DNA of 64,000 bases from DRYS01 sp964491605 (GCA_964491605.1 CAZBGY010000002.1:111053-175052), one strand, 5' to 3'; numbered from the stretch's first letter, positions 53,837 through 63,135 are shown. The notes: a model not told the origin generated them from the sequence alone. Program-made: numbers and translations.

Positions 53837-54847
53837 ATGGGAAAGTATATATCTTTGGTACTATTAGTTTTCCTACTCTGCTCATCTATCTTCATAGGTG
53901 TGATTGGGGTGCAAGCATCGAACATTAGAGAAGCGAGGAAGCATGCGGAGGAGATGCTACTTCCACTCGAGGGAATCGCTGGAATAAGCCATCGTGAGGA
54001 TCCCCCAAGGATAATAGTCTACCTCGAGCATGAAAGATATAAGGATAAGGTTCCAGATAAGATAGATGGCTTCAAAACCGAAGCCATAGTGATTGGTAAG
54101 ATAAAGGCTTTATCTCTACTCCAGCTTGAAGAAGTTAAGCCACTTTATACGTACAATGAAATTGTCAGTAGGACTGCTAAGGTAAGGCCGATAGTTGGAG
54201 GCATATCTCTAGGTGTTCCAGAAGAGGCTTATGGAGGGAAGATGGCTGGAACCCTCGGTTTAGTTGTAAAATGTCCGGAAGGATATTATATTCTTAGCAA
54301 TGCGCATGTTATAGCTATGAACAGTAAGGCCCAATTCCTACCATTGGGCACAGCTGTGCTCCAACCTGGAACCTATGATGGCGGCACCGTAGAGGATAAG
54401 GTAGGCGAACTCTACAAATACATCAAGATAACATTCGGCCCTAAAGGTAAGAACTACGCCGATGCTGCCATAGCGAAAATTACAATTAATGAGTACTTAG
54501 TTGGTGAAGCCTTAGATGGAGATAATCAAAATACTTATACCATTAGCGGTACGACTGAAGTGGTCGTAGGAGATTATGTTAGGAAGTCTGGAAGAACGAC
54601 CGGAGTCACCACCAATACCGTATTCGATACGAATGCGACGGTAAAGGTTTGGTACACGCTGTCTAAATTTGCGATATTCTACGATCAAATATTGGTAAAT
54701 CAGCCCTTCATCCAGAGCGGGGATAGTGGAAGCCCTGTAGATAAAGGTGGAGAATTCGTTGGGCTAGCCTTCGCGGGGAGCAGCACTACAGCCGTAGTAT
54801 GCAAAGCTAAATACATAATTAGTGGGCTAGGAATAACGATCCAATAG
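53837..54847 (+). CDS. Secreted chymotrypsin-fold serine protease
   Basis: About 336 residues with a signal peptide (YISLVLLVFLLCSSIFIGVI) and a trypsin-like core. The catalytic His is in YYILSNAHVIAM, the Asp in NYADAAIAKI, and the Ser in IQSGDSGSPVDKG. A region of about 115 residues before the core (SNIREARKHAEEM onwards) may be a pro-domain. ATG 53837 is better spaced from AAGGTCA than GTG 53828. It is the only intact gene between cdvC and tRNA-Ala. Such proteases are patchy in archaea, so transfer is plausible. Confidence 0.85.
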   Translation: MGKYISLVLLVFLLCSSIFIGVIGVQASNIREARKHAEEMLLPLEGIAGISHREDPPRIIVYLEHERYKDKVPDKIDGFKTEAIVIGKIKALSLLQLEEVKPLYTYNEIVSRTAKVRPIVGGISLGVPEEAYGGKMAGTLGLVVKCPEGYYILSNAHVIAMNSKAQFLPLGTAVLQPGTYDGGTVEDKVGELYKYIKITFGPKGKNYADAAIAKITINEYLVGEALDGDNQNTYTISGTTEVVVGDYVRKSGRTTGVTTNTVFDTNATVKVWYTLSKFAIFYDQILVNQPFIQSGDSGSPVDKGGEFVGLAFAGSSTTAVVCKAKYIISGLGITIQ

Positions 54848-54986
54848 TAATGGATCTACAGGGAATATAGCAACTCACGGATTTGGATATAATGGATTAG
54901 TAGATTTAAGGCTAACAAACGATGTTGAACTAACAATGTACTATGCTAGCACATTTGGAGAAGTAGAGAAGAGAACCTTGGAGTAA
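54843..54986 (+). pseudogene. Short remnant after the protease
   Basis: Starting one base out of frame with the protease stop, 47 codons read NSNGSTGNIATHGFGYNGL and continue to a TAA. The composition is that of an extracellular beta-rich protein. It may be the lost C-terminal end of the protease after a frameshift, or a leftover of another gene. Confidence 0.35.
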
Positions 54987-55189
54987 ATGGTACGCTCTAT
55001 ATAGAGTTTAAAATCAATTCATTCCAAATTCTTATTTTTTTCTTATTCTCCCCCTATTTTTCTCAACGAACTCTAGCTCTATTAACTCTCTATTTTTCTA
55101 AATTATTTAAATAATAATCTAAACTTCTCTCGCTTGTGGCTAAACTTCTTCTAATCCCTCTTTTAATTAATCCTGTATAAACAGCTTCT
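54987..55189. other. T-rich non-coding stretch
   Basis: About 200 bases of T- and A-rich sequence with no frame of note; a run of T at 55032-55045 could end protease transcription. The minus strand near 55090-55180 continues the eroded gene next to it. Confidence 0.4.
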
Positions 55190-55545
55190 TGCTTTTCTGG
55201 AACTCTGCGATTATCCTTAGAATTTCATACATCCTCAGAGTATTTCTCTTAATTTCATCTAGCCTGCTTTTAAGGATGGACCGCCCTTTTTCCTCGATAG
55301 TTTTAGCCCTATTTTACCTTTCCATTTCTTGATGCAATACCGACTGGGTTCAAAAATAGTTTGAACAAATATCTAGCGTCGCCATCGTATTCATCAGCAG
55401 CGAAGCCAGAGGGTATGGAGGGAGCCCCTTCGTTAATTATAAGCTTACTTAATTCTTTGTTTAGCTATTTCATAGAGTCTATTAGTATTGTAAGGTCTAA
55501 ATTTCGCAACATTCTGGTCTTAACCTTGAAAGCTTTCTTCTAACT
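55190..55545 (-). pseudogene. Eroded gene of unknown family
   Basis: The minus strand encodes, in pieces, VKTRMLRNLDLTILIDSM, a stop, NKELSKLIINEGAPSIPSGF then AADEYDGDARYLFKLFLNP, two more stops with a frame change, and RNTLRMYEILRIIAEFQ leading to a coiled-coil-like end. The pieces follow each other in order, so this is a decayed gene of at least 120 codons. I do not recognise the family. Confidence 0.55.
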
Positions 55546-55860
55546 AAGCCTCTTCTGCATCATGGCTGGAATACATCTCTCAGGGGTTTTAATCTATCCT
55601 AGCGTTCCTCCTAGGCTTAATGATTGACTTTACACCATCCTTCCTAGAGGCCTATGGGCTTTCCCTGAATCGTAGGCTTAGGATCATATCTTTTAAGAAA
55701 GTCTAAGCTGAGGGCTGCCATTCTTAATGAGCCTACTATTAGTAGCACTTCAATCTATGAAGAAGAGTCGAATAGGAAAATGATAAATCACGATTTCAGC
55801 ATATGAGGATACGGGTGTATGATAATCTATATCGTAGGAGAAACCTAAGATAGAGGAGTT

Positions 55861-56185
55861 GCGAAGAGAGCACCAGCTGCGATGATAGGGATAGTTCTTT
55901 ACGTAGTGCTGTATGTTATTGTTGCGGCGGTTATTCAATGGGTTTTTCACAAGCTTCCTGCTACAGCTTATGGATTACATCGCATATGTGCAGATATTAC
56001 TTGCTGTAGCCTTCGGGTATCTTATCGTCAACAGCGTCGTATCCTTGCTGGTGATGCCGCCGGTGTTGCTTCAGGCGGATTTATAGGCCTAGTTTATAGG
56101 CTTCGCCTGTCAGCAAGTATTAGGGCAGGCTATTGCAGAATTATTCCTACTGATATCGAGGCCGTTTATAAATTTTAATAATTAA
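55861..56185 (+). pseudogene. Eroded small membrane protein gene
   Basis: The plus strand gives MIGIVLYVVLYVIVAAVIQW, a frame change near 55960, then MDYIAYVQILLAVAFGYLIV and a hydrophobic segment to two in-frame TAG codons at 56084 and 56090, and after them GQAIAELFLLISRPFINF. Three aligned hydrophobic pieces in order indicate one multi-helix membrane protein broken by a frameshift and stops. Confidence 0.55.
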
Positions 56186-56347
56186 TCGAGCAGTTAAAAT
56201 TATAGTTTTAACTTTGCCGTATAAAAGTTAACAGACAGCCGAAGCGCTTCAACCTCTTCCAAGCTTAACACTCAACCTTAGACAGTATCACGTATATGCG
56301 AGAGTATTAAAGGAAGAGGCATGTTTTGATTCTTTCAAAGATGAAAG

Positions 56348-56420
56348 TGGACCGGGCGGGATTCGAACCCGCGACCTCCCGGGTGCGAACCGGGTGCTCG
56401 TACCGCTGAGCTACCGGCCC
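56348..56420 (-). tRNA. tRNA-Ala (anticodon CGC)
   Basis: The minus strand folds as a full cloverleaf: acceptor GGGCCGG with CCGGTCC including the G3-U70 pair that marks alanine tRNA, D-arm GCTC..GAGC, anticodon stem CCCGG/CCGGG with loop TTCGCAC, and T-arm CGGGT-type GGGTTCGAATCCC. Discriminator A, no encoded CCA, no intron. It closes the decayed region on its left, a place where integrated elements often end. Confidence 0.96.
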
Positions 56421-56535
56421 ATATAATCGGTAGGTATCCTCTACACTATTTAAGGGTTAAGGATTACAAATGGAGAAAATAAGATTTGGAATATAAACTA
56501 GGTTTTCTATACTACATGTTCATCTACTACTATAT

Positions 56536-56898
56536 TTAACTAGCGAATAGTTCTGGATAGATTTCTTTAGCTTTCTCTGTTAAGAAGTATCTTCTGGTAC
56601 CCTTAAGCCTACCTAGAATCCCTCTCTCTAATAGGAATCGATAGTTTACTCTTCTCTTCAATCCTCTCTCCTTAGATACATCTTCGCATATCTTTATCAG
56701 CTCAGGTCTCGTGAGGGAAGATTCTGATGAAGATTGTATCTCGCTTACAACTCTTCGTACGATTTCATTCCTTGCTTCTTCTATCTTAGTTTTAGGCACT
56801 CTTTCAGGTACTATCTCAGATGCTTTAACCCATCTTCCCTTATAAAATACTTCAGCAGTTTCTGGAAGGATAGTTTTTCTACGTACACCTCTACTCAT
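56536..56898 (-). CDS. Small basic protein of unknown function
   Basis: 120 residues, not recognised. It is rich in Arg and Lys and starts MSRGVRRKTILPETAEVFYK. Residues about 55-118 look like a winged-helix or similar DNA-binding domain (LTRPELIKICEDVSKERGL, FLLERGILGRLKGTRRYFL). ATG 56898 has no clear ribosome site. It stands alone between tRNA-Ala and the M24 peptidase gene. Confidence 0.6.
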   Translation of the reverse strand: MSRGVRRKTILPETAEVFYKGRWVKASEIVPERVPKTKIEEARNEIVRRVVSEIQSSSESSLTRPELIKICEDVSKERGLKRRVNYRFLLERGILGRLKGTRRYFLTEKAKEIYPELFAS

Positions 56899-57115
56899 AG
56901 CTCCTCATAAAATAAGTGTAAGGCAACATATATTTAAACATTTTGTATAAGATAGTAGTCGTACGAGATAAATATTCATGAAGAGGGGGATAAGCAATCT
57001 GCCTACCTATTTAAAATCTGGATCAAACGTAAACGAAATAAGATGAATATGTAGGGATCGATATCGAATCAAATCGTATAAGAGGCTGATATAGAATGCT
57101 GGAAGGTATCGTTAG

Positions 57116-58252
57116 CTATTCGCTGAGGCTTAGAAATTTATATTCTGCGAAAAGATTTTCCACACCCCTATCTAAAACTAGTACGTTATCCTCCAATCTT
57201 AAACCATATCTATCCATGTATATACCCGGTTCCACCGTATGAATCATACCCTTCTCGATATTCACAGTCGATAACGGGTGGATTATAGGCTCTTCATGCA
57301 ATCTTAACCCTACCCCATGACCAAGCCTATGAGGGAAGAATCGATCGTAGCCTCTAGCCTTTATAACGCTTCTAGCTACTCCATCTATATAGGAAGCGTT
57401 TAAACCTGGATTCTCCGATCTATAGACAGATTCCTGAGCTTCTAGGAGTGTATGGAAGATATCCTCCTGCTCCCTTGTAGGCTTACCTAGAATCCATGTC
57501 CTCGTTATATCTATCCAATACCCATCAGCGCATACGTTAAACTCTAGAAGGATCGGATCACCCCTCAGGATTCTGCGATCCGATGATATATTGAACGGAT
57601 ACCATGCTTTAGATGTTTCTCCACCAGACATAACGAAAGCGAATCCTCTAGCTCTCTTAACCCTACCTTCAAACCCTACCCCCTCAGAGTAGACTACCGA
57701 TTCAGCGATAGCGGCGAGCTCGGATTCCCTCAACCCCTCCCTAACAGCTTCCAATACTTTCCCGACCGCTATAGATGCGATCTTAGATGCAATCTTCACT
57801 TTCTCCACTTCACGATCGGATTTGACCATCCTAAGCTTGGATAGTAGGGGGGTGGCATCCACTAGGGTAGCGTTAAACACATTCTTTACCAGATCGAATG
57901 TCGGTATACATGCATAGCTAACCTCACCTGCGATACTACCTGTAGCTATAGTCTCCATGCTAAGTTCGCATCCAACCCTTACACCTCTAGGTAGATCTAA
58001 CCCCCTCAATATATCGGCTATGAAGCTGTATGGATTCCACAAGTATTCTAAGCTTTCAGCTTCATATACATAGATATTTTTAATCCATGATTCCTCGGTG
58101 TAATCGATCTCGGATCTAGGTATTATGAGAATCGGATCACCGTCTAACGGTACTACCGCTAGCGACCAGCCGGTTATAGGCCAATATCCTGAAAGAAATA
58201 GTACGTTTTCAGAATTCCTACATACCAGCATATCTATACCGTAGTTCTCCAT
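57116..58252 (-). CDS. M24 family (Xaa-Pro type) metallopeptidase
   Basis: 378 residues with the creatinase N-domain and the pita-bread fold. All five metal ligands are visible: Asp-Asp in ADGYWIDITRTW, His in PHRLGHGVGLRLHEEP, Glu in HTVEPGIYMD and Glu in GLRLEDNVLV. Removal of N-terminal residues before proline is the usual role. No alternative start lies between ATG 58252 and an upstream stop. It lies about 65 bases after a DUF362 gene on the same strand. Confidence 0.88.
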   Translation of the reverse strand: MENYGIDMLVCRNSENVLFLSGYWPITGWSLAVVPLDGDPILIIPRSEIDYTEESWIKNIYVYEAESLEYLWNPYSFIADILRGLDLPRGVRVGCELSMETIATGSIAGEVSYACIPTFDLVKNVFNATLVDATPLLSKLRMVKSDREVEKVKIASKIASIAVGKVLEAVREGLRESELAAIAESVVYSEGVGFEGRVKRARGFAFVMSGGETSKAWYPFNISSDRRILRGDPILLEFNVCADGYWIDITRTWILGKPTREQEDIFHTLLEAQESVYRSENPGLNASYIDGVARSVIKARGYDRFFPHRLGHGVGLRLHEEPIIHPLSTVNIEKGMIHTVEPGIYMDRYGLRLEDNVLVLDRGVENLFAEYKFLSLSE

Positions 58253-58318
58253 AGCTTGCTTAACCTTAGATATCCTATCCGAGGATATACCAGATCACCC
58301 CTTCGAGATCCGTATATG

Positions 58319-59920
58319 CTACGATGAGGGTATTAACGGTATCTCTATACCTTTATCTACATAATCCATAGACCTTTTGAAAACGGATTTATCCGTATAC
58401 AGTAATCTGATCCATTCCATCTGAGGTATGTAGAATGCTTTAGATGGTTTAAACGGCTTCCCCACCCTCATATCCCATGGATACTTAACATCGCTCCCCG
58501 CGAAATCTATTAGAGTAACCGTTAGGCTATAGGGATCTAGTGGTTCACCTGTAAGCTTAGCTAACAGATCTATAGTCCATGGATGGATATCATCCGTAAA
58601 TAGCTTTTCGATTCCATACCTTCTAGCTAACCTACGATTCTCTATACGCATCCGATCTATGAAGCTTAGATCTTGGTAGCCGAACATCGTATCTAAGGCT
58701 AGAAGCTCTAGGGCTGGGGTATCGAATCCGGCTAGAGCGAAGCCGCCGAATCTTCTAGATCCGTATATGAGTGGGCCTTCACCCTCCTGGCCGACTATAC
58801 CTGATATCAGCCCTGCGATCTTCGTCCCACCCATTTTAAGCCGCCTAGTAATCGAGGAGTACATCCCAGAGAATCTCACGATTAGATATCCTATACCGGC
58901 TATTAGGGTTGAGAGACTAAGACCCTCAAGGTGATGCGGATCTACCTGAGCTAACATCTCTCCTCCGACTTCGTATACGGATAGCGGCGACGTAGAGGAT
59001 AAACCGTTCGATATGAACGCATAACGTCTACCATTCGATGAAGCTATATACACCTTATACTCTATATCTCTTGGAAGATCTAAACCCAATAATTCCTCTA
59101 CGTAGCTTCTATCGCTGAATATCCTCAACGGTATACCGTGTATCCTCCACCTAACCTTCCTAGGATTCCATGTTACGCTGAAGTTCTTAGCTATAAGAGA
59201 ATAGTATGAGCAGTTATGAATCTTAGCTAGCGATGCCACGATCACTAGATCATATTTTTCCTCGAATAATGCTTTAGGAGGCCTAGCCTCCGTGAAGAAT
59301 CCTAGATCGTATCCGTCGAGACGATCTATCGGCACCACCTCTAATTCTATCGATTCGCCTTCATAGAAGTCTACGAAGAAAACCCTACCACGATACCTTT
59401 CATCCTTGAATACCTGTATGTATCCAGTCTCCCAGAAAGCTCTTGGAGTACCACCTTGCCAAAGCATATTCTCACCTATATCGATCTCATCAACTCCGTA
59501 ATCTATGAGCGCATCCACTATACCGGCAAGCATAGATGGCTGCGAAGCGATAGGTTGTAGATCAGGATTTAAACCGATACCATGATTACGCATAATCCTA
59601 CGAAGCTTAGGATCATCTATAAAGGCTCCTATGAAACCTGTATTATTAGGCTTCACCAGAACCTTGCTAACAGAGTTTAGAGATGAAAGTATACTCGACG
59701 TAAGTAGGTATGATACGGAGTAATTGTAGGAAGGGATAAAAGCGGTAGAGACATCAGGAGGTATACGAGAGTAGTATATCTCCCCACCGCTACCACTCCA
59801 TAACCTAAACTCCCTAATAGGCTTCATAAGCTTATAGATTCTACGATCTACCTTAGGGGTGAACCACGTAGATTTAACCCTATGAATCCAAGATTCAGCA
59901 TCCCATTTAACGAACCCCAA
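58319..59920 (-). CDS. DUF362 family protein
   Basis: 533 residues. The DUF362 core is recognisable from VLVKPNNTGFIGAFID and AGIVDALIDYGVDEIDIGE, and the later DLVIVASLAKIHNCSYYSLI. I see no ferredoxin-type cysteine set, which some DUF362 proteins carry, and the C-terminal 200 residues are not assigned. Function unknown. It heads a two-gene run with the M24 peptidase. Confidence 0.7.
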   Translation of the reverse strand: MGFVKWDAESWIHRVKSTWFTPKVDRRIYKLMKPIREFRLWSGSGGEIYYSRIPPDVSTAFIPSYNYSVSYLLTSSILSSLNSVSKVLVKPNNTGFIGAFIDDPKLRRIMRNHGIGLNPDLQPIASQPSMLAGIVDALIDYGVDEIDIGENMLWQGGTPRAFWETGYIQVFKDERYRGRVFFVDFYEGESIELEVVPIDRLDGYDLGFFTEARPPKALFEEKYDLVIVASLAKIHNCSYYSLIAKNFSVTWNPRKVRWRIHGIPLRIFSDRSYVEELLGLDLPRDIEYKVYIASSNGRRYAFISNGLSSTSPLSVYEVGGEMLAQVDPHHLEGLSLSTLIAGIGYLIVRFSGMYSSITRRLKMGGTKIAGLISGIVGQEGEGPLIYGSRRFGGFALAGFDTPALELLALDTMFGYQDLSFIDRMRIENRRLARRYGIEKLFTDDIHPWTIDLLAKLTGEPLDPYSLTVTLIDFAGSDVKYPWDMRVGKPFKPSKAFYIPQMEWIRLLYTDKSVFKRSMDYVDKGIEIPLIPSS

Positions 59921-60030
59921 CTAAGCTCAACCCCTGATAACCAGTATGTTAAACTGTACGAGAAGCTTTAAACCTTAGAGTCGATAGAACTACAAGCCTA
60001 TATAAGAGAATATTTATCCTAAGCAATAGT

Positions 60031-60050
60031 GGAGCGGCCGCCGTAGCGTA
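60031..60050 (+). repeat. Partial copy of tRNA-His 5' end
   Basis: Identical at 19 of 20 bases to 63441-63460, which is five bases of flank plus the acceptor strand and start of the D-arm of tRNA-His. The match ends abruptly at 60050. It is the expected look of a left attachment site remnant, or of a broken tRNA duplicate. Confidence 0.65.
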
Positions 60051-60249
60051 CCTGTTGTCGATAAATCGCCTCCATATTTCTTCATCACCATGGTGAATAA
60101 CCCTTCGCTGAACCACACTTGAACTAGATGATTTAGGCTGGTTTAAACCGGTTCACACATAGATAGGCACGCGAGACGAGGCGTTTCACTATGGAGGCTA
60201 TCATCTAGTGCTCTAGCTTATATGATGCCTTCAGATCTAGCCACATCAT

Positions 60250-60367
60250 CTAGATGATATGCTAGATCTATTCCTGGATGATACCGGTAGCTCCTAGACG
60301 CAGCGTAGCACATATAGGTGTGTTGCACGCTATGCGAGGAGCATGGTATCAGAGAGTATCATCTATC
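60250..60367. repeat. Large imperfect inverted repeat (dyad element)
   Basis: Nested arms: TAGATGATA (60251-60259) with TATCATCTA (60358-60366), GATACC (60280-60285) with GGTATC (60345-60350), GCTCCT (60290-60295) with AGGAGC (60337-60342), and CGCA-GCGT with ACGC-TATGCG inside. The word ATCATCTAG recurs around it, including the 14-bp palindrome ATCATCTAGATGAT at 60245. It could be a replication, partition or regulator-binding region, or a stable RNA. Confidence 0.6.
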
Positions 60368-60748
60368 AGACCATCATCCAGGATTATATCATTTAGGATG
60401 CGTATCACAGCGGGGATCACATCGTATAGATGATGTCGTAAGATCTAGGGTGATTCAGCCGACCTTCTAAAGGATCTCGAACCGTAAATTCTCGTTTCCG
60501 ACCCTTAGCTTGAAAAGTTCAAGCAGCTATCCGACGGTTTTAATGAACCATACCCACTACGCCTCGAAGCTAGGTCGGCTTGGATAGGTGTGCTATAAGC
60601 TTCATGAGTGGGTAGATCGATACTTTCAAGGCTCTAGGATTTAATCCATAACCATAGTGTACGGAGGAATCCCTCGCATACAGTTTATGCACGTATGCTT
60701 GAGCACAAAATTTAAGGTTAAATATAAGTATCGATAAGTTTCATTGAT

Positions 60749-61513
60749 TTGGCGGGAATGCAGATAGGTAGAATCCCAAGCCCAGGTATCTTCATTTGTT
60801 TAAGCGCGTTTCTATTAGTGTTTGGCACCCATCTTGCTACGATGGAAGTACCCGTTCGGATAACTTACGACCCAGCTGCCGCCGAACAGTACGATCTTAT
60901 ACGCGCCTACCTACCTTTCGGCTCTATCCTCTGGATTCTAGCTATTATATTTCTCGTTTGTGGGTTTGTTTTAGGAGTACGAAAGCCTTTAGCAGTTGCT
61001 ACGTTGAAAAAACCATTCTCGATAGCTAGTATAGTCGTCAGCCTGACGCTGGGCTTTTTAGCCTTGACTTCAATCTACTTACCTTGGGTGATTGCTGAAA
61101 GGACTGAAACATTCATAGAAACCCGTGGAGGCACGTTTAATATTGGACGGTATTATGCACTAACAGGGCTCGACCTTATGACGGGAATGAACGATATGGC
61201 TGGCGATGCGATACTCTTCGTATTGGCAGGAGCGATGATCAGCATCTTACACATCCCTCTTCTCTCCCTTCTCTGGAAGGAAGGAACAGATGTTACGAGA
61301 GTGTTTCTATTCTTATCGGGCGGTACATGTATTATTAGTTCAGTCGCATCGATATATGCACATAGAGTCTGGTGGATCAGCTTGCATGTTAACGGAGCAT
61401 TAGGTTTTCCAGTAATGTCTGAAGGCCTAGGGCTTGGCTTCATAATCGCCACCTTATGCGCGATCGGGTTAATCGCTTTCGGGATAATCGCCGCCATAAA
61501 GTTAGTTCGATAG
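60749..61513 (+). CDS. Multi-helix membrane protein of unknown function
   Basis: 254 residues with about six hydrophobic helices (near 13-31, 57-78, 90-110, 150-172, 182-203 and 226-250) and a polar outer loop near 112-140. No recognised domain. TTG 60749 fits a leaderless start from the TATA box at about 60720; ATG 60758, behind GGCGGG, is an alternative. It is the first gene of the proposed island. Confidence 0.6.
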   Translation: MAGMQIGRIPSPGIFICLSAFLLVFGTHLATMEVPVRITYDPAAAEQYDLIRAYLPFGSILWILAIIFLVCGFVLGVRKPLAVATLKKPFSIASIVVSLTLGFLALTSIYLPWVIAERTETFIETRGGTFNIGRYYALTGLDLMTGMNDMAGDAILFVLAGAMISILHIPLLSLLWKEGTDVTRVFLFLSGGTCIISSVASIYAHRVWWISLHVNGALGFPVMSEGLGLGFIIATLCAIGLIAFGIIAAIKLVR

Positions 61514-61854
61514 AGCATGCATGCTACAAGCTAATCATGCAGATGCACTCTTCTAATCCTTTTAGATATGCTCGAAGACCTTGGATACGGCTTCCCGTAG
61601 ATACCTTGCAACGTTTAAGATCGCGTTATATGCTATCGTCAGATCTCTCGGCGTCCTCGATGCTCCTAGAGCCTACACCTATCATAGTGACCGAGTGGGC
61701 GACAATAACCTTCATGCATAGGTTATGTGAATCTCGTCGGATGGTTTATCGTATAATCGAATGATTTATGATGAGCGGAGAGAGCCTTAATATTCGAGGA
61801 TCTTTGTGGTGGGTGAGGATTAAATTTAAATGAGCACTGCGATTACTTCATTTC
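61514..61854. other. Intergenic region inside the island
   Basis: About 340 bases. On the minus strand a 29-codon frame begins MKVIVAHSVTMIGVG and, after a stop, AYNAILNVARYLREAVSKVF follows, which may be a decayed gene. ATTAAATTTAAAT (61819-61831) is a TATA box about 27 bases before the next start. Confidence 0.4.
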
Positions 61855-62010
61855 TTGGCTGAGGATAGGGTGGAACGTGAGGAGCTCACATATGAGATAG
61901 GCGTTATAGTTAAGCGAAAGCTTCACGGATATATCGGCGTTTCTGAGTTCGTCAAAGACGTTATCGGATGGTACCTGAAAGAAGTATCTAAAATCCTCTT
62001 GGGAGGGTGA
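61855..62010 (+). CDS. 51-residue ribbon-helix-helix-like protein
   Basis: The frame from TTG 61855 to TGA 62010 encodes a short strand-like start (TYEIGVIVKRKLHG) followed by YIGVSEFVKDVIGWYLKE, a pattern typical of ribbon-helix-helix DNA-binding domains of antitoxin or regulator type. A TATA box lies about 27 bases upstream, so it can be leaderless. Its stop overlaps the GTG start of the nuclease gene, so the two are coupled. It may control the operon. Confidence 0.6.
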   Translation: MAEDRVEREELTYEIGVIVKRKLHGYIGVSEFVKDVIGWYLKEVSKILLGG

Positions 62011-63002
62011 GCCCTGTGATTCCTGCTGAGAAGTTTTTGGAAACGATGGTCGAGAAAGCTAAGATGAGGCCTGAGGATATAAGGGAAGAGCTTAAAGGGC
62101 TTCCAATAGAGGGTTTGATAAAGCTTTTAGAGGTTTGCCAGCAACGGGCGGGCAGGGATGCTCCCAGGAAAAACTACGGCTATGTCCACCAGGATCTTGT
62201 GAATATTCTCGGTCAAAGGCTCGGCTTCACTGTTGAATTCGGGGATTACTCTCAGGGGCCGGATGGTGTATGGAGCTATGGGGACGTTAAGATAATAGTC
62301 GAGAGTAAGACTTCTTCGGCATGGCTTCAGATCAAGCAGATCCATGATTATGTTGCGGAGCGACAGGCCTCCTCTGGGCTTGCCGTTGCACCAGAGTTTA
62401 CAGAAGACCATCTTATGGCTGCTAGAAGTTACGGCGACGTTAGGCTCCTAACTACAAACGGGCTGGTGAGGTTGCTCGAGCTTAAAGATGAGGGGAAGCT
62501 TACCACCGAAGCCCTCGTTAAAATACTCGTACCAGTTGAAAGCGTTAAGCTAGACTACTTCATAGACATAATCTATACGATAGCTAAGCCTGGAAAACCC
62601 CCTATAGAGGAGAAGCCTGTAGAGAAGCCGGAAGAGTTAGGCTATACGGAAGAACAACATTTAAAAAATGTCGTGAGAGAGGTTGCCTCAGCATACGAGA
62701 AGATTAAACAGTCTATGCTCCAGCTCGACCGAGACATAAAATTCAACCCTAGGAAGCACTACATTTCTATTAGGAAGATAAGGAACTTCGCCTACATCAA
62801 GTTTAGTAAAAGGAAGATGCTCATAGTAGTGATGCTCCCGTATGAAGCGGGGATCAGCCTGATAAAAAAGCATACGATAACAAAGCTGTCCAAAGGCGTC
62901 CAAGACTGGTACGGCGGACCATGCTTCCAAGTAACTGTGGAAGGCGAGGCAGACATCGAGGAGGTAGTCAAAGCCCTCGAAGAAGCATATAGGCGAAGCT
63001 AA
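62007..63002 (+). CDS. PD-(D/E)XK nuclease-like protein with C-terminal DUF5655-type domain
   Basis: 331 residues. Residues about 55-150 hold a restriction-enzyme-like core with PDG at 85-87 and VESK at 98-101, the Asp and Glu-x-Lys of the PD-(D/E)XK motif, and KTSSAWLQIKQIHDYVAE after it. A Pro/Glu-rich linker (about 195-215) leads to a C-terminal domain (about 235-331; YISIRKIRNFAYIKFSKRK) like DUF5655, which often accompanies such nucleases. It is coupled to a ribbon-helix-helix-like gene and lies near a broken recombinase and tRNA-His. Role in defence or in element maintenance is inferred. Confidence 0.7.
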   Translation: MSPVIPAEKFLETMVEKAKMRPEDIREELKGLPIEGLIKLLEVCQQRAGRDAPRKNYGYVHQDLVNILGQRLGFTVEFGDYSQGPDGVWSYGDVKIIVESKTSSAWLQIKQIHDYVAERQASSGLAVAPEFTEDHLMAARSYGDVRLLTTNGLVRLLELKDEGKLTTEALVKILVPVESVKLDYFIDIIYTIAKPGKPPIEEKPVEKPEELGYTEEQHLKNVVREVASAYEKIKQSMLQLDRDIKFNPRKHYISIRKIRNFAYIKFSKRKMLIVVMLPYEAGISLIKKHTITKLSKGVQDWYGGPCFQVTVEGEADIEEVVKALEEAYRRS

Positions 63003-63048
63003 ACTGGATACAAGCTGGAAGCAGAATCTATAAAGGGGCATACTTAAC

Positions 63049-63103
63049 ATTAGGCATCCCATCCCCTCCGAAAGATGGAGGAAGTGCGGGAAGGGTCCCT
63101 AAT
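63049..63103. terminator. Hairpin between convergent genes
   Basis: ATTAGG (63049-63054) pairs with CCTAAT (63098-63103), with CCTCC/GGAGG (63065-63069 and 63077-63081) inside. It lies between the nuclease gene and the reversed recombinase fragment. A longer, alternative pairing joins ACATTAGG (63047) with CCTAATGT (63129). Confidence 0.5.
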
Positions 63104-63135
63104 AGTCTTCATCTTCCGCATCAGATATCCTAATG

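Larger units (their letters stand above)
59921..60748. other. 828-bp non-coding region with repeats
   Basis: No frame of 60 codons. It holds a 20-bp copy of the tRNA-His 5' end (60031-60050), a perfect palindrome TCACCATGGTGA (60086-60097), a field of ATCATCTAG/CTAGATGAT words (about 60125-60435) and a large inverted repeat (60250-60367). TAAATATAAG (about 60717-60726) is a likely TATA box for the next gene. Confidence 0.7.

Noticed and set aside
53716..53925. 69-codon reversed frame over the protease start
   Set aside because: It is antisense to a clear signal peptide and promoter.
61456..61764. 102-codon plus-strand frame after the membrane protein
   Set aside because: Composition is poor in protein-like pattern, it overlaps the membrane protein gene, and the minus strand shows better coding traces.
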